Shown: positions 1 through 7,615 of the stretch, in pieces | How the letters are laid out: every line of letters begins with the position of its first letter | Position numbering within the stretch: the first letter of the stretch is position 1 | Assembly (NCBI GenBank): GCA_947588665.1 | Contig: CANPYU010000033.1 | Location: forward strand, 1-9,667 | Reading direction: 5' to 3' | Origin: an uncultured Bacilli bacterium | GTDB lineage: Bacteria; Bacillota_I; Bacilli_A; RF39; UBA660 | Length of the DNA: 9,667 bases | The notes under the pieces: model-generated | Told to the model about the DNA's origin: nothing | The model's input: only the letters and a program-made list of their open reading frames with translations | Databases searched by the model: none | Position numbers and translations under genes: made by a program

Positions 1-1088
1 GTTCAGCAACAAACATGAAACAAAATGGAATATATAGTACAGAAGATGATTATGGAACAAGTTATGTATATCGTGGTTCTGTTAATAATAATTGGTTAAA
101 ATTTGGAAAAGAAGGTGATAAAGATATATATTGGCGAATAATTAGAATAAACGGAAATGGAACACTCAGGCTAATATATAATGGCACAAATTTAAATACA
201 AGTGATGGAGGATATACATCACTAGGTAATGATACGATGATAGAACCATATAAAAGCGACAGTGTTAATTATCCAACTCCAAATATTAATTCATATCCAA
301 GAGCATTATATTATAATAAAAATATAAATGATAATAAATATGTCGGATATATGTTTGGAGGAAGTGATAGAACAGTAGCATCAAATGATTATAAAGATGC
401 TCATACAAATACATATGAAAGCGATGTAAAAAAGCAAATTGATTATTGGTACGAAAATAAAACAAATTTAAATTTATTAAGTGATAAAATAGATGAAGAA
501 ACAGGCTTTTGCAATGATAGAGAGGTAGCTACAACAGCTCATGGAGATTATGGAATAAATGGTTATGGAACCTATAAAACAGCATACGCAACAGCTCATA
601 GGGTATGGAATAGCGATATTGTATGGGATACTGCAGAAAATTGGGATACAGCGCAAGAACCAACATTAAACTGTGGATATGATGTAAGAAATAAAACAAC
701 AAATGAAGAAGCAAGAAAAAGAGATTTATTTACAGGGACGGATGCTAAAGGAATAACTACGAATGGAAAATTAATAACGGGAAATAATAAACTAACATAT
801 CCAGTTGGAATGATAACGATGGACGAAGTAATATATGCTGGAGGATTTGGGGGTCAAAGTAATACAAAATACTGGTTATATACAAATTCCTATTATTGGA
901 CAATATCTCCGTTTTTCTTTAACAGCAACTATGCTCTTATGTTCTACGTGCTAACTAGTGGTTGTCTCACTTATGCAAACGTGGACGGCACTACCATCGG
1001 TGTTCGCCCAGTCATAAATTTAAAAGCCGATGTTAAACTATCTGGCTCTGGAACAACTACTGACCCATATACAATAAAAACAGAATAA
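1..1088 (+). CDS. C-terminal part of a surface-type protein ending in a GVRPVINL (C-type-lectin-like) domain; 5' end outside window
   Basis: The frame is open to the left edge (codons for S-A-T-N precede the ATG at 15). That ATG has no Shine-Dalgarno, so the true start is outside the window and about 361 residues are visible. No enzymatic motif is seen. The visible part is rich in Asn, Tyr, Gly and Thr, with the block YWRIIRINGNGTLRLIYNGT at about residues 43-62 of the visible part. It ends in YWTISP, a variable stretch, then GVRPVINL and a short Ser/Gly/Thr-rich tail. I recall this arrangement from many paralogous cell-surface or prepilin-like proteins of gut Firmicutes; that is memory, not a search. 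The GVRP ending resembles C-type-lectin/formylglycine-enzyme-like folds used for ligand display. Most of the gene uses A-ending codons (GGA, ACA, ATA), but the last third does not (see 909-1016). A terminator follows 29 bases after the stop, so it is not cotranscribed with dnaE. A binding or adhesion role is inference. Confidence 0.6.
   Translation, partial: SATNMKQNGIYSTEDDYGTSYVYRGSVNNNWLKFGKEGDKDIYWRIIRINGNGTLRLIYNGTNLNTSDGGYTSLGNDTMIEPYKSDSVNYPTPNINSYPRALYYNKNINDNKYVGYMFGGSDRTVASNDYKDAHTNTYESDVKKQIDYWYENKTNLNLLSDKIDEETGFCNDREVATTAHGDYGINGYGTYKTAYATAHRVWNSDIVWDTAENWDTAQEPTLNCGYDVRNKTTNEEARKRDLFTGTDAKGITTNGKLITGNNKLTYPVGMITMDEVIYAGGFGGQSNTKYWLYTNSYYWTISPFFFNSNYALMFYVLTSGCLTYANVDGTTIGVRPVINLKADVKLSGSGTTTDPYTIKTE
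909..1016 (+). other. candidate hypervariable (DGR-type) region at the 3' end of the surface gene
   Basis: Of the 29 codons from 912 to 998, 24 end in C or T, many in C (TTC, AAC, AGC, TAC, CTC, GAC, GGC, ACC, ATC). The preceding 900 bases favour A-ending codons. A fixed scaffold can be read: YWTISP, then Ala at 933, Gly at 960, Val at 981, then GVRPV at 999-1013. The residues between are diverse (F, N, S, Y, L, C, T, D). NNC/NNT codons at exposed positions, ended by a conserved G/C-richer block just before the stop, are the hallmark of variable regions written by diversity-generating retroelements from an AAC-rich template. No reverse transcriptase or template repeat lies in this window. Recombination between paralogous cassettes is an alternative. 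Confidence 0.4.
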
Positions 1089-1117
1089 TCCATCTTTCTT
1101 TCTAACTTTAATCTTTT

Positions 1118-1144
1118 AGAGAGTAGCAATTACTCTCTTTTTTT
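1118..1144 (+). terminator. intrinsic terminator of the surface-protein gene
   Basis: A perfect 8-bp stem (AGAGAGTA at 1118-1125 with TACTCTCT at 1131-1138) encloses the 5-base loop GCAAT. An uninterrupted T-run of seven (1138-1144) follows. It lies 29 bases after the TAA stop of the upstream gene and isolates that gene from dnaE. Confidence 0.85.
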
Positions 1145-1152
1145 GCTATAAT
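1144..1152 (+). promoter_or_regulatory. extended -10 promoter for dnaE (TGCTATAAT)
   Basis: TG at 1144-1145, one base, then consensus TATAAT at 1147-1152 make an extended -10 element. No good -35 is found at the usual spacing (1124-1129 is TAGCAA, inside the terminator stem), as extended -10 promoters permit. Transcription would begin near 1159, so the dnaE mRNA would have only about 15 leader bases, most of them the ribosome-binding site GGGGAG at 1160-1165. Confidence 0.6.
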
Positions 1153-1173
1153 TATTCTAGGGGAGATGATATT

Positions 1174-4071
1174 ATGTTTATACCACTTAAGATAACTACA
1201 GAATATACTTTACTTAAAAGTACAATTAAGATAGATAACTTAATTAATTTTTTAAAAGAACATAATATTAAATCTTGTGCTATTATGGATGAAAATTTAT
1301 ATGGAGTTATGAATTTTTATAATAATATGCTTGCTAATAATTTAAAACCTATTATTGGTTTAAATATTAAAATAGATAATTTAAATATTTATTTATACGC
1401 TATAAACTATGAAGGCTATAAAAATTTACTTAAAATTCATACTTTAAAAGAATTTAATGAATTAACCTATGATAATTTAAATAAATATTTAAATAATATT
1501 AAAGTTGTATTACCCTATGGGTCTTATAGTTTATTATCTACTTTTACTAATGCCTATTTAAGTTATTCTTGTGATACTGAAAAACTAGAAGCTTTAATGC
1601 TTAGTAATAATACAGTATATATAAGAGATATTTGTTCATTAACTAAAGAAGACACTAAATATTTAAGTTATTTAGAAGCTATAAATAAAGGTGTATTATT
1701 AAAAGACATAACAACAGATTATATTCTTAAATATTTGAATTTAAATATTAAAGAAGAAGATAAATTAAGTACTATAGAATTTGCTAAAGATATCGATATA
1801 AAAATAGAAAATAACAAAAATTATATTCCTAAATATAAAGATGGTATTAATTCCTATGAGTTTTTAGTTAATTTAGCCCATAAAGGCTTAACTAAAAGGT
1901 TAAATGGAAGTATTCCCGATATCTATTTAAAACGTCTTAACTATGAATTAAATGTGATTAATAATATGGGTTTTGTTGATTATTTTTTAATCGTCTATGA
2001 TTATGTTTTATATGCGAAAAAAAATAATATTTTAGTAGGTCCTGGAAGAGGAAGTGCCGCCGGTTCTTTGGTAAGTTTTTCTATTGGTATAACTAATATT
2101 GACCCCATTAAATATGATTTATTATTTGAAAGGTTTTTAAATCCCGAACGAATAACCATGCCTGATATAGATATAGATTTTGAATATACTAAAAGGGGTT
2201 TAGTAATAGATTATGTAAGAACTCGCTATGGCAAATTTAATGTTGCTCCCATCATGACTTTTGGAACTTTAGGCTCTAAACAAGTAATAAGAGATTTAGG
2301 GAGAGTATTAAATATTGATAATAATTTAATAGACCAAATATCTAAATTAATTGATGCTAAATTAAGTTTAATCGCGAATTTAGAAAAAACTCATTTAAAA
2401 GATTTTTTAAATAACTATCCAGAACTTAAAAATATGTATGAAATAGGTATTAAAATTGAAGGCTTAAAAAGACATATATCAACCCATGCCGCCGGTGTTG
2501 TAATATCAAGCACTCCTTTGGATGAAGTAATACCAATCATTAATAATGGTGAATTTATTATGACGGGTATTACGATGGAATATCTAGAGAATTTAGGCTT
2601 ACTTAAAATGGACTTTCTCGCCTTAAGAAACCTAACGATTATTGCAAATGTTCTCGATTTAATTAAAGAAAATACGGGTAAAACTCTCGATTTAAATAAA
2701 ATAAATTTAAATGACCCCGAAATATTTAAATTATTTTGTGCGGCCGATACCGAAGGCATATTTCAATATGAAAGTTCTGGTATGAAAAACTTAATGCTAA
2801 AAATGAAGCCTTCATCATTCTCGGATTTAGTTGCATCAGTCGCTTTATTTCGTCCTGGTCCAATGATGAATATTGATACCTTTATTGCTCGTAAATATGG
2901 TAAAGAAAAAATAATCTATTTACATCCAGATTTAGAACCTATTTTAAAAGAAACTTATGGTATTATTGTCTATCAAGAGCAAGTAATGCAAATACTAGTT
3001 AAAATTGGAGGCTATACCTATGCTGATGCTGATAACATCAGACGCGCGATGAGCAAGAAAAAAGAAAGTGTAATGTTAAGTGATAAAAAGCATTTTATAG
3101 ATAATGCTCTAAATAGAGGTTATAATCTAAAAGTTGCCTCTGATATCTATGATTTAATCTTAAAATTTGCTAACTATGGTTTTAATAAAGCCCATTCGGT
3201 TTCTTATGCTTTAATAGGTTATCAAATGGCTTATTTAAAAACTAAATTTCCTATTTATTTTATTACTAATTTACTTAATATGAGTATTGGTAGTGAAATT
3301 AAAACTAAAGAATATATTGATGAAGCAAAACTAAAAAATATTCATATCTTAAAACCCGATATTAATATTAGTTCTAATAATTATTTAATATTTAATAATA
3401 GTTTAATGTTACCTCTAAGTAGCATTAAAAACTTAGGCATAAATGCTACTGAATCTATTCTTGAAGAAAGAACTACTAAAGGTAAATTTAAAGATTATTT
3501 AGATTTTGTCAGTCGTACATATGGTAAAAGTGTTAATAAAAAAACTATTATATCTTTAATTGAGGCGGGAGTATTAGATAGTTTTAAAATAAATAAAAAA
3601 ACTATGATTGAAAACCTCGATATCGCGATTAATTATGCAAGCCTAATCGCCGATTTAGATTCTTCCTTTGTCGCTATTCCAACACTAGACGAAAAAGGGG
3701 AATATTCTTTAGAAGAATTAAGAGAAAAAGAATATAATTCTTATGGCTTTTATTTAACTAATCATCCCTCTAGTATTTATAAAGATAAAAATATTATGAA
3801 AATAAATAATATTAGAAATTATTTTGATAAAAGAGTAAGATGTATAGTTTTATTAGAAAAAATGCGTACTATTAAAACTAAAAAAGGGGATAATATGGCT
3901 TTTTTATCTTGTAGTGATGAAACTGGAAGTACTGACTTTGTTATATTCCCCAAAATCTATAATATGCTTTTAAATATTAATAAAGGCGATTTATTAAATA
4001 TAGAAGGAAGAGTAAGCAAAAGATTTGATACTTATCAAATAAATGTTGATATGTTAAATAAAATTAATTAA
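1174..4071 (+). CDS. dnaE: DNA polymerase III alpha subunit, DnaE type (short form)
   Basis: This is a family C replicative DNA polymerase without a proofreading domain. In Gram-positives DnaE extends RNA primers and works with PolC. The product is 965 residues, shorter than the roughly 1,100-1,160 usual in Bacillus or E. coli. Domain order: a degenerate PHP domain (about 1-200); palm with GPGRGSAAGS at 289-298; the catalytic pair in PDIDIDF (D333, D335) and the third acidic residue in KMDFLALRNL (D480); fingers with YQEQVMQI at 600; a GFNKAHSVSYA block; a helix-hairpin-helix region around 745-810; and an OB fold from about 888 to the end. The C-terminal extension of E. coli DnaE is absent. 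The PHP metal-binding HxH is replaced: the N-terminus reads PLKITTEYT where relatives have histidine. The ATG is set by GGGGAG 8 bases upstream. polC lies downstream after one intervening gene. Identification is firm; only the subclass is uncertain. Confidence 0.96.
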   Translation: MFIPLKITTEYTLLKSTIKIDNLINFLKEHNIKSCAIMDENLYGVMNFYNNMLANNLKPIIGLNIKIDNLNIYLYAINYEGYKNLLKIHTLKEFNELTYDNLNKYLNNIKVVLPYGSYSLLSTFTNAYLSYSCDTEKLEALMLSNNTVYIRDICSLTKEDTKYLSYLEAINKGVLLKDITTDYILKYLNLNIKEEDKLSTIEFAKDIDIKIENNKNYIPKYKDGINSYEFLVNLAHKGLTKRLNGSIPDIYLKRLNYELNVINNMGFVDYFLIVYDYVLYAKKNNILVGPGRGSAAGSLVSFSIGITNIDPIKYDLLFERFLNPERITMPDIDIDFEYTKRGLVIDYVRTRYGKFNVAPIMTFGTLGSKQVIRDLGRVLNIDNNLIDQISKLIDAKLSLIANLEKTHLKDFLNNYPELKNMYEIGIKIEGLKRHISTHAAGVVISSTPLDEVIPIINNGEFIMTGITMEYLENLGLLKMDFLALRNLTIIANVLDLIKENTGKTLDLNKINLNDPEIFKLFCAADTEGIFQYESSGMKNLMLKMKPSSFSDLVASVALFRPGPMMNIDTFIARKYGKEKIIYLHPDLEPILKETYGIIVYQEQVMQILVKIGGYTYADADNIRRAMSKKKESVMLSDKKHFIDNALNRGYNLKVASDIYDLILKFANYGFNKAHSVSYALIGYQMAYLKTKFPIYFITNLLNMSIGSEIKTKEYIDEAKLKNIHILKPDINISSNNYLIFNNSLMLPLSSIKNLGINATESILEERTTKGKFKDYLDFVSRTYGKSVNKKTIISLIEAGVLDSFKINKKTMIENLDIAINYASLIADLDSSFVAIPTLDEKGEYSLEELREKEYNSYGFYLTNHPSSIYKDKNIMKINNIRNYFDKRVRCIVLLEKMRTIKTKKGDNMAFLSCSDETGSTDFVIFPKIYNMLLNINKGDLLNIEGRVSKRFDTYQINVDMLNKIN

Positions 4072-4077
4072 AAACTC

Positions 4078-4117
4078 TATTACGAATTTTTACCGTTTTT
4101 GAGTAAAATTCGTAATA
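4078..4117 (+). repeat. long inverted repeat after dnaE (stem-loop, no U-tract)
   Basis: TATTACGAATTTTTAC (4078-4093) pairs with GTAAAATTCGTAATA (4103-4117), leaving one bulged T and a 9-base loop rich in T. It begins 6 bases after the dnaE stop. On the + strand it is followed by AAAAG, not a T-run, so it is not a standard intrinsic terminator. It may protect the dnaE mRNA 3' end or terminate weakly. On the - strand a TTTTT lies a few bases beyond the stem, but no - strand gene needs it. Confidence 0.6.
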
Positions 4118-4122
4118 AAAGA

Positions 4123-4151
4123 TTGTACTAATATTAAAAATATATTATAAT
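4123..4151 (+). promoter_or_regulatory. sigma-A-type promoter for the ATPase gene (and probably polC)
   Basis: TTGTAC (4123-4128) lies 17 bases before a consensus TATAAT (4146-4151), an optimal arrangement. Transcription would start near 4158, giving a leader of about 30 bases to the ATG at 4188. No terminator is seen between the ATPase gene and polC, so the transcript probably continues into polC. Confidence 0.7.
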
Positions 4152-4187
4152 TAAAAAAGATATAACTTATAGAAGGGAATGAAATAT

Positions 4188-5426
4188 ATGGAAATTAAAA
4201 GAGATAGTTATTTAAATAAATTAATCGAAAAACAAGATAATGGGTTAATTAAAATTATTACAGGTATTAGAAGATGTGGAAAATCTTATTTATTAGACCC
4301 CTTATTTAAAAATTATCTTTTAGCTCATGATGTTGATTTAAAACATATTATTAAAATTGATTTAGATATTAAAGAAAACGAAAAGTATTTAGACCCTAAT
4401 GTTTTAAATGAATATATAAAATCACAAATAATAGATGAAGAAAAATATTATATATTATTGGATGAAATACAAAAAGTTCCAGATTTTGAATCAGTTTTAA
4501 ATGGCTTTTTAAAAATAAAAAATGTTGATATATATGTCACGGGCAGTAATTCTAAATTTTTATCAACTGATATTATCACCGAATTTAGAGGTCGAAGTGA
4601 CGAAATAAGAGTTTATCCTTTATCTTTTAAAGAATTTTATTCTGTAAAAAATGAAGATTTAAGAGAATCATGGAAAGAATATATAACCTATGGAGGATTA
4701 CCTCTTATTTTAAAGCAAAAAACTATTGAAAGTAAAATTAATTATTTAAAAACTCAACGTGATAATGTCTATATAAATGATGTTGTTGAAAGAAATAATA
4801 TTAAAGATGAACAAGATTTAAACTCTCTCGTGGAAATTGTATCCTCTGCAGTTGGTTCACTTACTAATCCTTTAAAGTTATCTAAAACTTATCGGGGAAA
4901 TAATATTAATTCTACTATGACTGATAAAACTGTTTATAATTATTTAAAGTATTTACAAGAAGCTTTTATAATTGATAAAAGTCTTAGATATGATATAAAA
5001 GGAAAGCAGTATATTGAAACTCCTCAGAAATATTATTTTACCGATATAGGCATTCGCAATTCTTTTTTAGATTTTAGGCAAATAGAAGAAAATCATATCA
5101 TGGAAAATATTATTTTTATTGAATTAAAAAGAAGAGGCTTTAATGTTGATGTTGGAGTAGTAGAATGTAAAGAAAAAAATAAAAGTAATAAACTAGAAAT
5201 AGATTTTATAGCTAATAAAGGTAGTGATAAATACTATATTCAATCGGCTCTTAATATAGATACTGAAGAAAAAAAAGAACAAGAATTTAGACCATTTAGA
5301 AATATAAATGATTTCTTTAAAAGAATATTAATTGTTAAAGATGATATAGTATCATATACCAATGAAGAAGGAATATTAATTCTTAGTATTTTTGATTTTT
5401 TATTAAATGATGATTCTATTAAATAA
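4188..5426 (+). CDS. AAA_14/DUF4143-family P-loop ATPase
   Basis: This is a 412-residue P-loop ATPase with the layout of the common but poorly understood AAA_14/DUF4143 family. Walker A is GIRRCGKS (26-33), with K32 and S33. Walker B is YILLDEIQKV, with D92-E93. A sensor-like TGSNS follows at 118-122, then the family-typical FRGR...YPLSFKEFY stretch and a helical DUF4143-like region. The C-terminal segment reads LEIDFIA then YYIQSA, resembling a PD-(D/E)xK nuclease fold with the usual lysine apparently replaced, so nuclease activity is doubtful. Start choice: ATG at 4179 sits one base after GAAGGG, too close for a ribosome; ATG at 4188 has about 9-10 bases of spacing and is preferred. The gene has its own promoter and lies between dnaE and polC, 26 bases from polC. 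Base composition matches its neighbours. Its cellular role is unknown, and neighbourhood alone does not show a replication function. Confidence 0.85.
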   Translation: MEIKRDSYLNKLIEKQDNGLIKIITGIRRCGKSYLLDPLFKNYLLAHDVDLKHIIKIDLDIKENEKYLDPNVLNEYIKSQIIDEEKYYILLDEIQKVPDFESVLNGFLKIKNVDIYVTGSNSKFLSTDIITEFRGRSDEIRVYPLSFKEFYSVKNEDLRESWKEYITYGGLPLILKQKTIESKINYLKTQRDNVYINDVVERNNIKDEQDLNSLVEIVSSAVGSLTNPLKLSKTYRGNNINSTMTDKTVYNYLKYLQEAFIIDKSLRYDIKGKQYIETPQKYYFTDIGIRNSFLDFRQIEENHIMENIIFIELKRRGFNVDVGVVECKEKNKSNKLEIDFIANKGSDKYYIQSALNIDTEEKKEQEFRPFRNINDFFKRILIVKDDIVSYTNEEGILILSIFDFLLNDDSIK

Positions 5427-5438
5427 ATAAACAAATAA

Positions 5439-5455
5439 GTGGGGTGAATATTATG
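5439..5455 (+). promoter_or_regulatory. ribosome-binding site that fixes the polC start at ATG 5453
   Basis: GTGGGGTGA (5439-5447) can pair with the 16S anti-Shine-Dalgarno and lies 5 bases before ATG 5453. The alternative GTG start at 5444 is inside this element and cannot use it, so the shorter product is preferred. Confidence 0.7.
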
Positions 5456-7615
5456 CATGATTTAAATAGTTTTTTTAAAAGTATTAATTTTAATGATAAA
5501 GAAGAATTACTAAAAGATGTTAATATTTCTAAAGTAGTTTTAAATAAAAAAGAAAAGATATTTAATGTCTATTTAAAAAATTCTACTGTTTTACCATTTA
5601 ATATTATAGATAAATTAATAAATAATAAATATAAAATAAATAATACTTATGATTGTAATATTTATATTGATTATGATACCATAACTAGTACTGATGTATT
5701 ATCATATATTGAAGAAATAATAAAAAGATTAGTCGCGGAAAAACCTGCTTTAATTAGTTTATTAGATAATAAACCCATAATTGATGATGATATAATTATT
5801 TTTGAAGTAATAAGTAACATTGAAGAAGAAAGAATAAAAAAAGAAGCTGGAAACATCAGTAAAATTTTAACTAATTTAGGTATCAAAGATTATTATATTA
5901 CTACTAAATTAAATGAAGAAAAGCAAAAAGAAGTAGAAGAAACTCTAAAGGATGTGCAAAAACCGGCAACTTATCAAGAAGTAGTTCATGAATATACTCC
6001 GGGTGAAGTAATCATGGGTAAAAATATTACAAAAGAATGCACTCCAATTAGCAGTATCACTAATATAGGTAGAAATATAACTATTGAAGGTTATATTGAA
6101 TCTATTTCTTATTTAGAAAGAGATAATATTAATATTATTACTTTATCTATCAATGATAATAATAAAAGTATTATGGCGAAAATATTTAAGAAAGATAAAG
6201 AAGAATATTTGCCATTAAAAAACACTTTAAAAGAAGAAAATTGGTATCGTTTAAATGGCAATGTTGATTTTGATTCCTATTCTAAATGTTTAAGTCTTGG
6301 CGTTAGAAATTTAGAAGCTATTGAAAATAGAGAAATAATTATCTCTAAAAGTGAAGACCCTAATATTATTATTGGCGAACATATTGAGGGGGATATTACG
6401 CCTATCACAAATATTTTAGGAGCCATGGAAAATATAATTGTAGAAGCTTATGTTTTTGGTACTGATTTAAAAGAAACTGATAATATCAATATTATGACTT
6501 TAAAAATAAGTGATAATACTAGTAGTATTCTAGCAAAAATTTTTAAGAAAAATAAAAGAGAATTCGGCTTAATTAAAAGTGCATTAAAAGATGCTCCTAA
6601 AAAAAAGAGTTGGTTTCGTATCTCAGGCAATGTTGAATTTGATAATTATGATAATGAATTAGTCTTTCAAATTTGGAATTTAGAAAGTATTGAAAATAAA
6701 GTGGAAAAAATCATTGATGATGCGCCCCTTAAAAGAGTTGAACTTCACACCCATACAATGATGAGTATGATGGATGGAGTAATACCTAATGATGAAAAAG
6801 ACCCTAATAATATTGTTGATTTTGCGAGTAGATTAGGTTATAAAGCGGTCGCTGTAACTGACCATAATGCTCTACAAGCTTATCCCAATTTATTTCATGC
6901 CGTAAATAGTATTAATAAAGGTCGTGATAAAGATAATCATTTTAAAGTTATATATGGAACAGAATTAAATGTTGTAAATGATGATATTGATTTTATTCAT
7001 AATTTAAGAGATTATAACTTACTTAATCAAGAATATGTTGTATTTGATACTGAAACAACCGGCTTTTATGTTGGCAGTGACCAAATGATTGAAATTGGGG
7101 CAGTTAAAATTAAAGCGGGCGAAGTAATTGACCGTTTTGATGAATTTATTGACCCGGGAAGATCTATCCCTGAAAAAATAACTGAATTAACTAATATTAC
7201 TGATGAAATGTTAAAAGGGCATGATAATGAAGAAACTGTTACTAAAAGATTTCTTGAATGGACTGGCCCTTTACCAATGGTTGCTCATAATGCTAAATTT
7301 GATATTGGTTTTATCAGCGCGGCTTGTGCTAAATATAATTTAGGCGAATTTACGAATACTGTTTTAGATACAATGAGTATGGCGCGAATGCTTCATCCTG
7401 AGTGGCCTAATCACAAACTTACCACTTTAGCTCGTCGTTATAAAGTCGAATGGGATGAAGATGCTCATCACCGGGCTGATTATGATGCTGAAGGAACTGC
7501 TCATGCTTTTCATAAAATGTGTGAAGAATTAGATGCTCGTAATATTGAAACAACCACCAAATTATTTAATTCAGTTGATATAAATGAATTAATTAAATTC
7601 TCTTATCCTAGTTAA
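5453..7615 (+). CDS. polC: DNA polymerase III PolC, N-terminal half (N-domain, two OB folds, half PHP, proofreading exonuclease); frame ends early
   Basis: This is the first 720 residues of PolC, the main proofreading replicase of low-GC Gram-positives, normally about 1,440 residues long. Domain order: N-terminal domain (about 1-170); two tandem OB-like domains (about 185-292 and 304-415) where Bacillus has one; the first half of the PHP domain, with HTH at 432-434 and TDH at 469-471, metal ligands kept; then a DEDDh 3'-5' exonuclease. The exonuclease has DTE (D532, E534), HNAKFD (D617) and HHRADYD (H673, D678), so it looks complete. The frame ends with TAA right after the exonuclease, where PolC should return to the PHP domain and then the polymerase core. 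The rest follows in another frame (7593-9667), so this is a broken gene or a naturally split one. It is probably transcribed together with the upstream ATPase gene; no convincing promoter was seen in the 26-base gap. Confidence 0.93.
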   Translation: MHDLNSFFKSINFNDKEELLKDVNISKVVLNKKEKIFNVYLKNSTVLPFNIIDKLINNKYKINNTYDCNIYIDYDTITSTDVLSYIEEIIKRLVAEKPALISLLDNKPIIDDDIIIFEVISNIEEERIKKEAGNISKILTNLGIKDYYITTKLNEEKQKEVEETLKDVQKPATYQEVVHEYTPGEVIMGKNITKECTPISSITNIGRNITIEGYIESISYLERDNINIITLSINDNNKSIMAKIFKKDKEEYLPLKNTLKEENWYRLNGNVDFDSYSKCLSLGVRNLEAIENREIIISKSEDPNIIIGEHIEGDITPITNILGAMENIIVEAYVFGTDLKETDNINIMTLKISDNTSSILAKIFKKNKREFGLIKSALKDAPKKKSWFRISGNVEFDNYDNELVFQIWNLESIENKVEKIIDDAPLKRVELHTHTMMSMMDGVIPNDEKDPNNIVDFASRLGYKAVAVTDHNALQAYPNLFHAVNSINKGRDKDNHFKVIYGTELNVVNDDIDFIHNLRDYNLLNQEYVVFDTETTGFYVGSDQMIEIGAVKIKAGEVIDRFDEFIDPGRSIPEKITELTNITDEMLKGHDNEETVTKRFLEWTGPLPMVAHNAKFDIGFISAACAKYNLGEFTNTVLDTMSMARMLHPEWPNHKLTTLARRYKVEWDEDAHHRADYDAEGTAHAFHKMCEELDARNIETTTKLFNSVDINELIKFSYPS
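6005..6697 (+). repeat. tandem duplication of the OB-fold domain inside PolC
   Basis: Copy 1 is about 6005-6328 and copy 2 about 6362-6697, offset by 119 codons at the start. Matching landmarks are TPI, DNINI-TL, SI-AKIFKK, W-R--GNV-FD-Y and NLE-IEN. By hand alignment about 45 of 100 positions are identical, with a 3-4-residue insert in copy 2. The DNA has diverged more than the protein, so the duplication is not recent. Copy 2 is next to the PHP domain and so occupies the usual OB position. Copy 1 is the extra unit. Confidence 0.75.

Noticed and set aside
15..17. ATG at 15 as the true start of the first gene
   Set aside because: There is no ribosome-binding site, and the frame stays open to the window edge.
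529..714. Minus-strand open frames (529-714, 2415-2759, 5240-5458, 5671-5886, 6448-6630, 8450-8680, 9081-9368)
   Set aside because: All lie opposite well-supported coding regions, have no ribosome-binding sites or recognisable motifs, and have shadow-type composition.
4179..4187. ATG at 4179 as the ATPase start
   Set aside because: It is one base from GAAGGG, too close; ATG 4188 has workable spacing.
5392..5422. Promoter inside the ATPase 3' end for polC (TTGATT ... TATTAA)
   Set aside because: Spacing is 19 bases and the -10 is weak; such matches are common by chance in AT-rich coding sequence.
5444..5452. GTG start for polC at 5444
   Set aside because: It lies within the Shine-Dalgarno-like GGGGTGA that serves ATG 5453.
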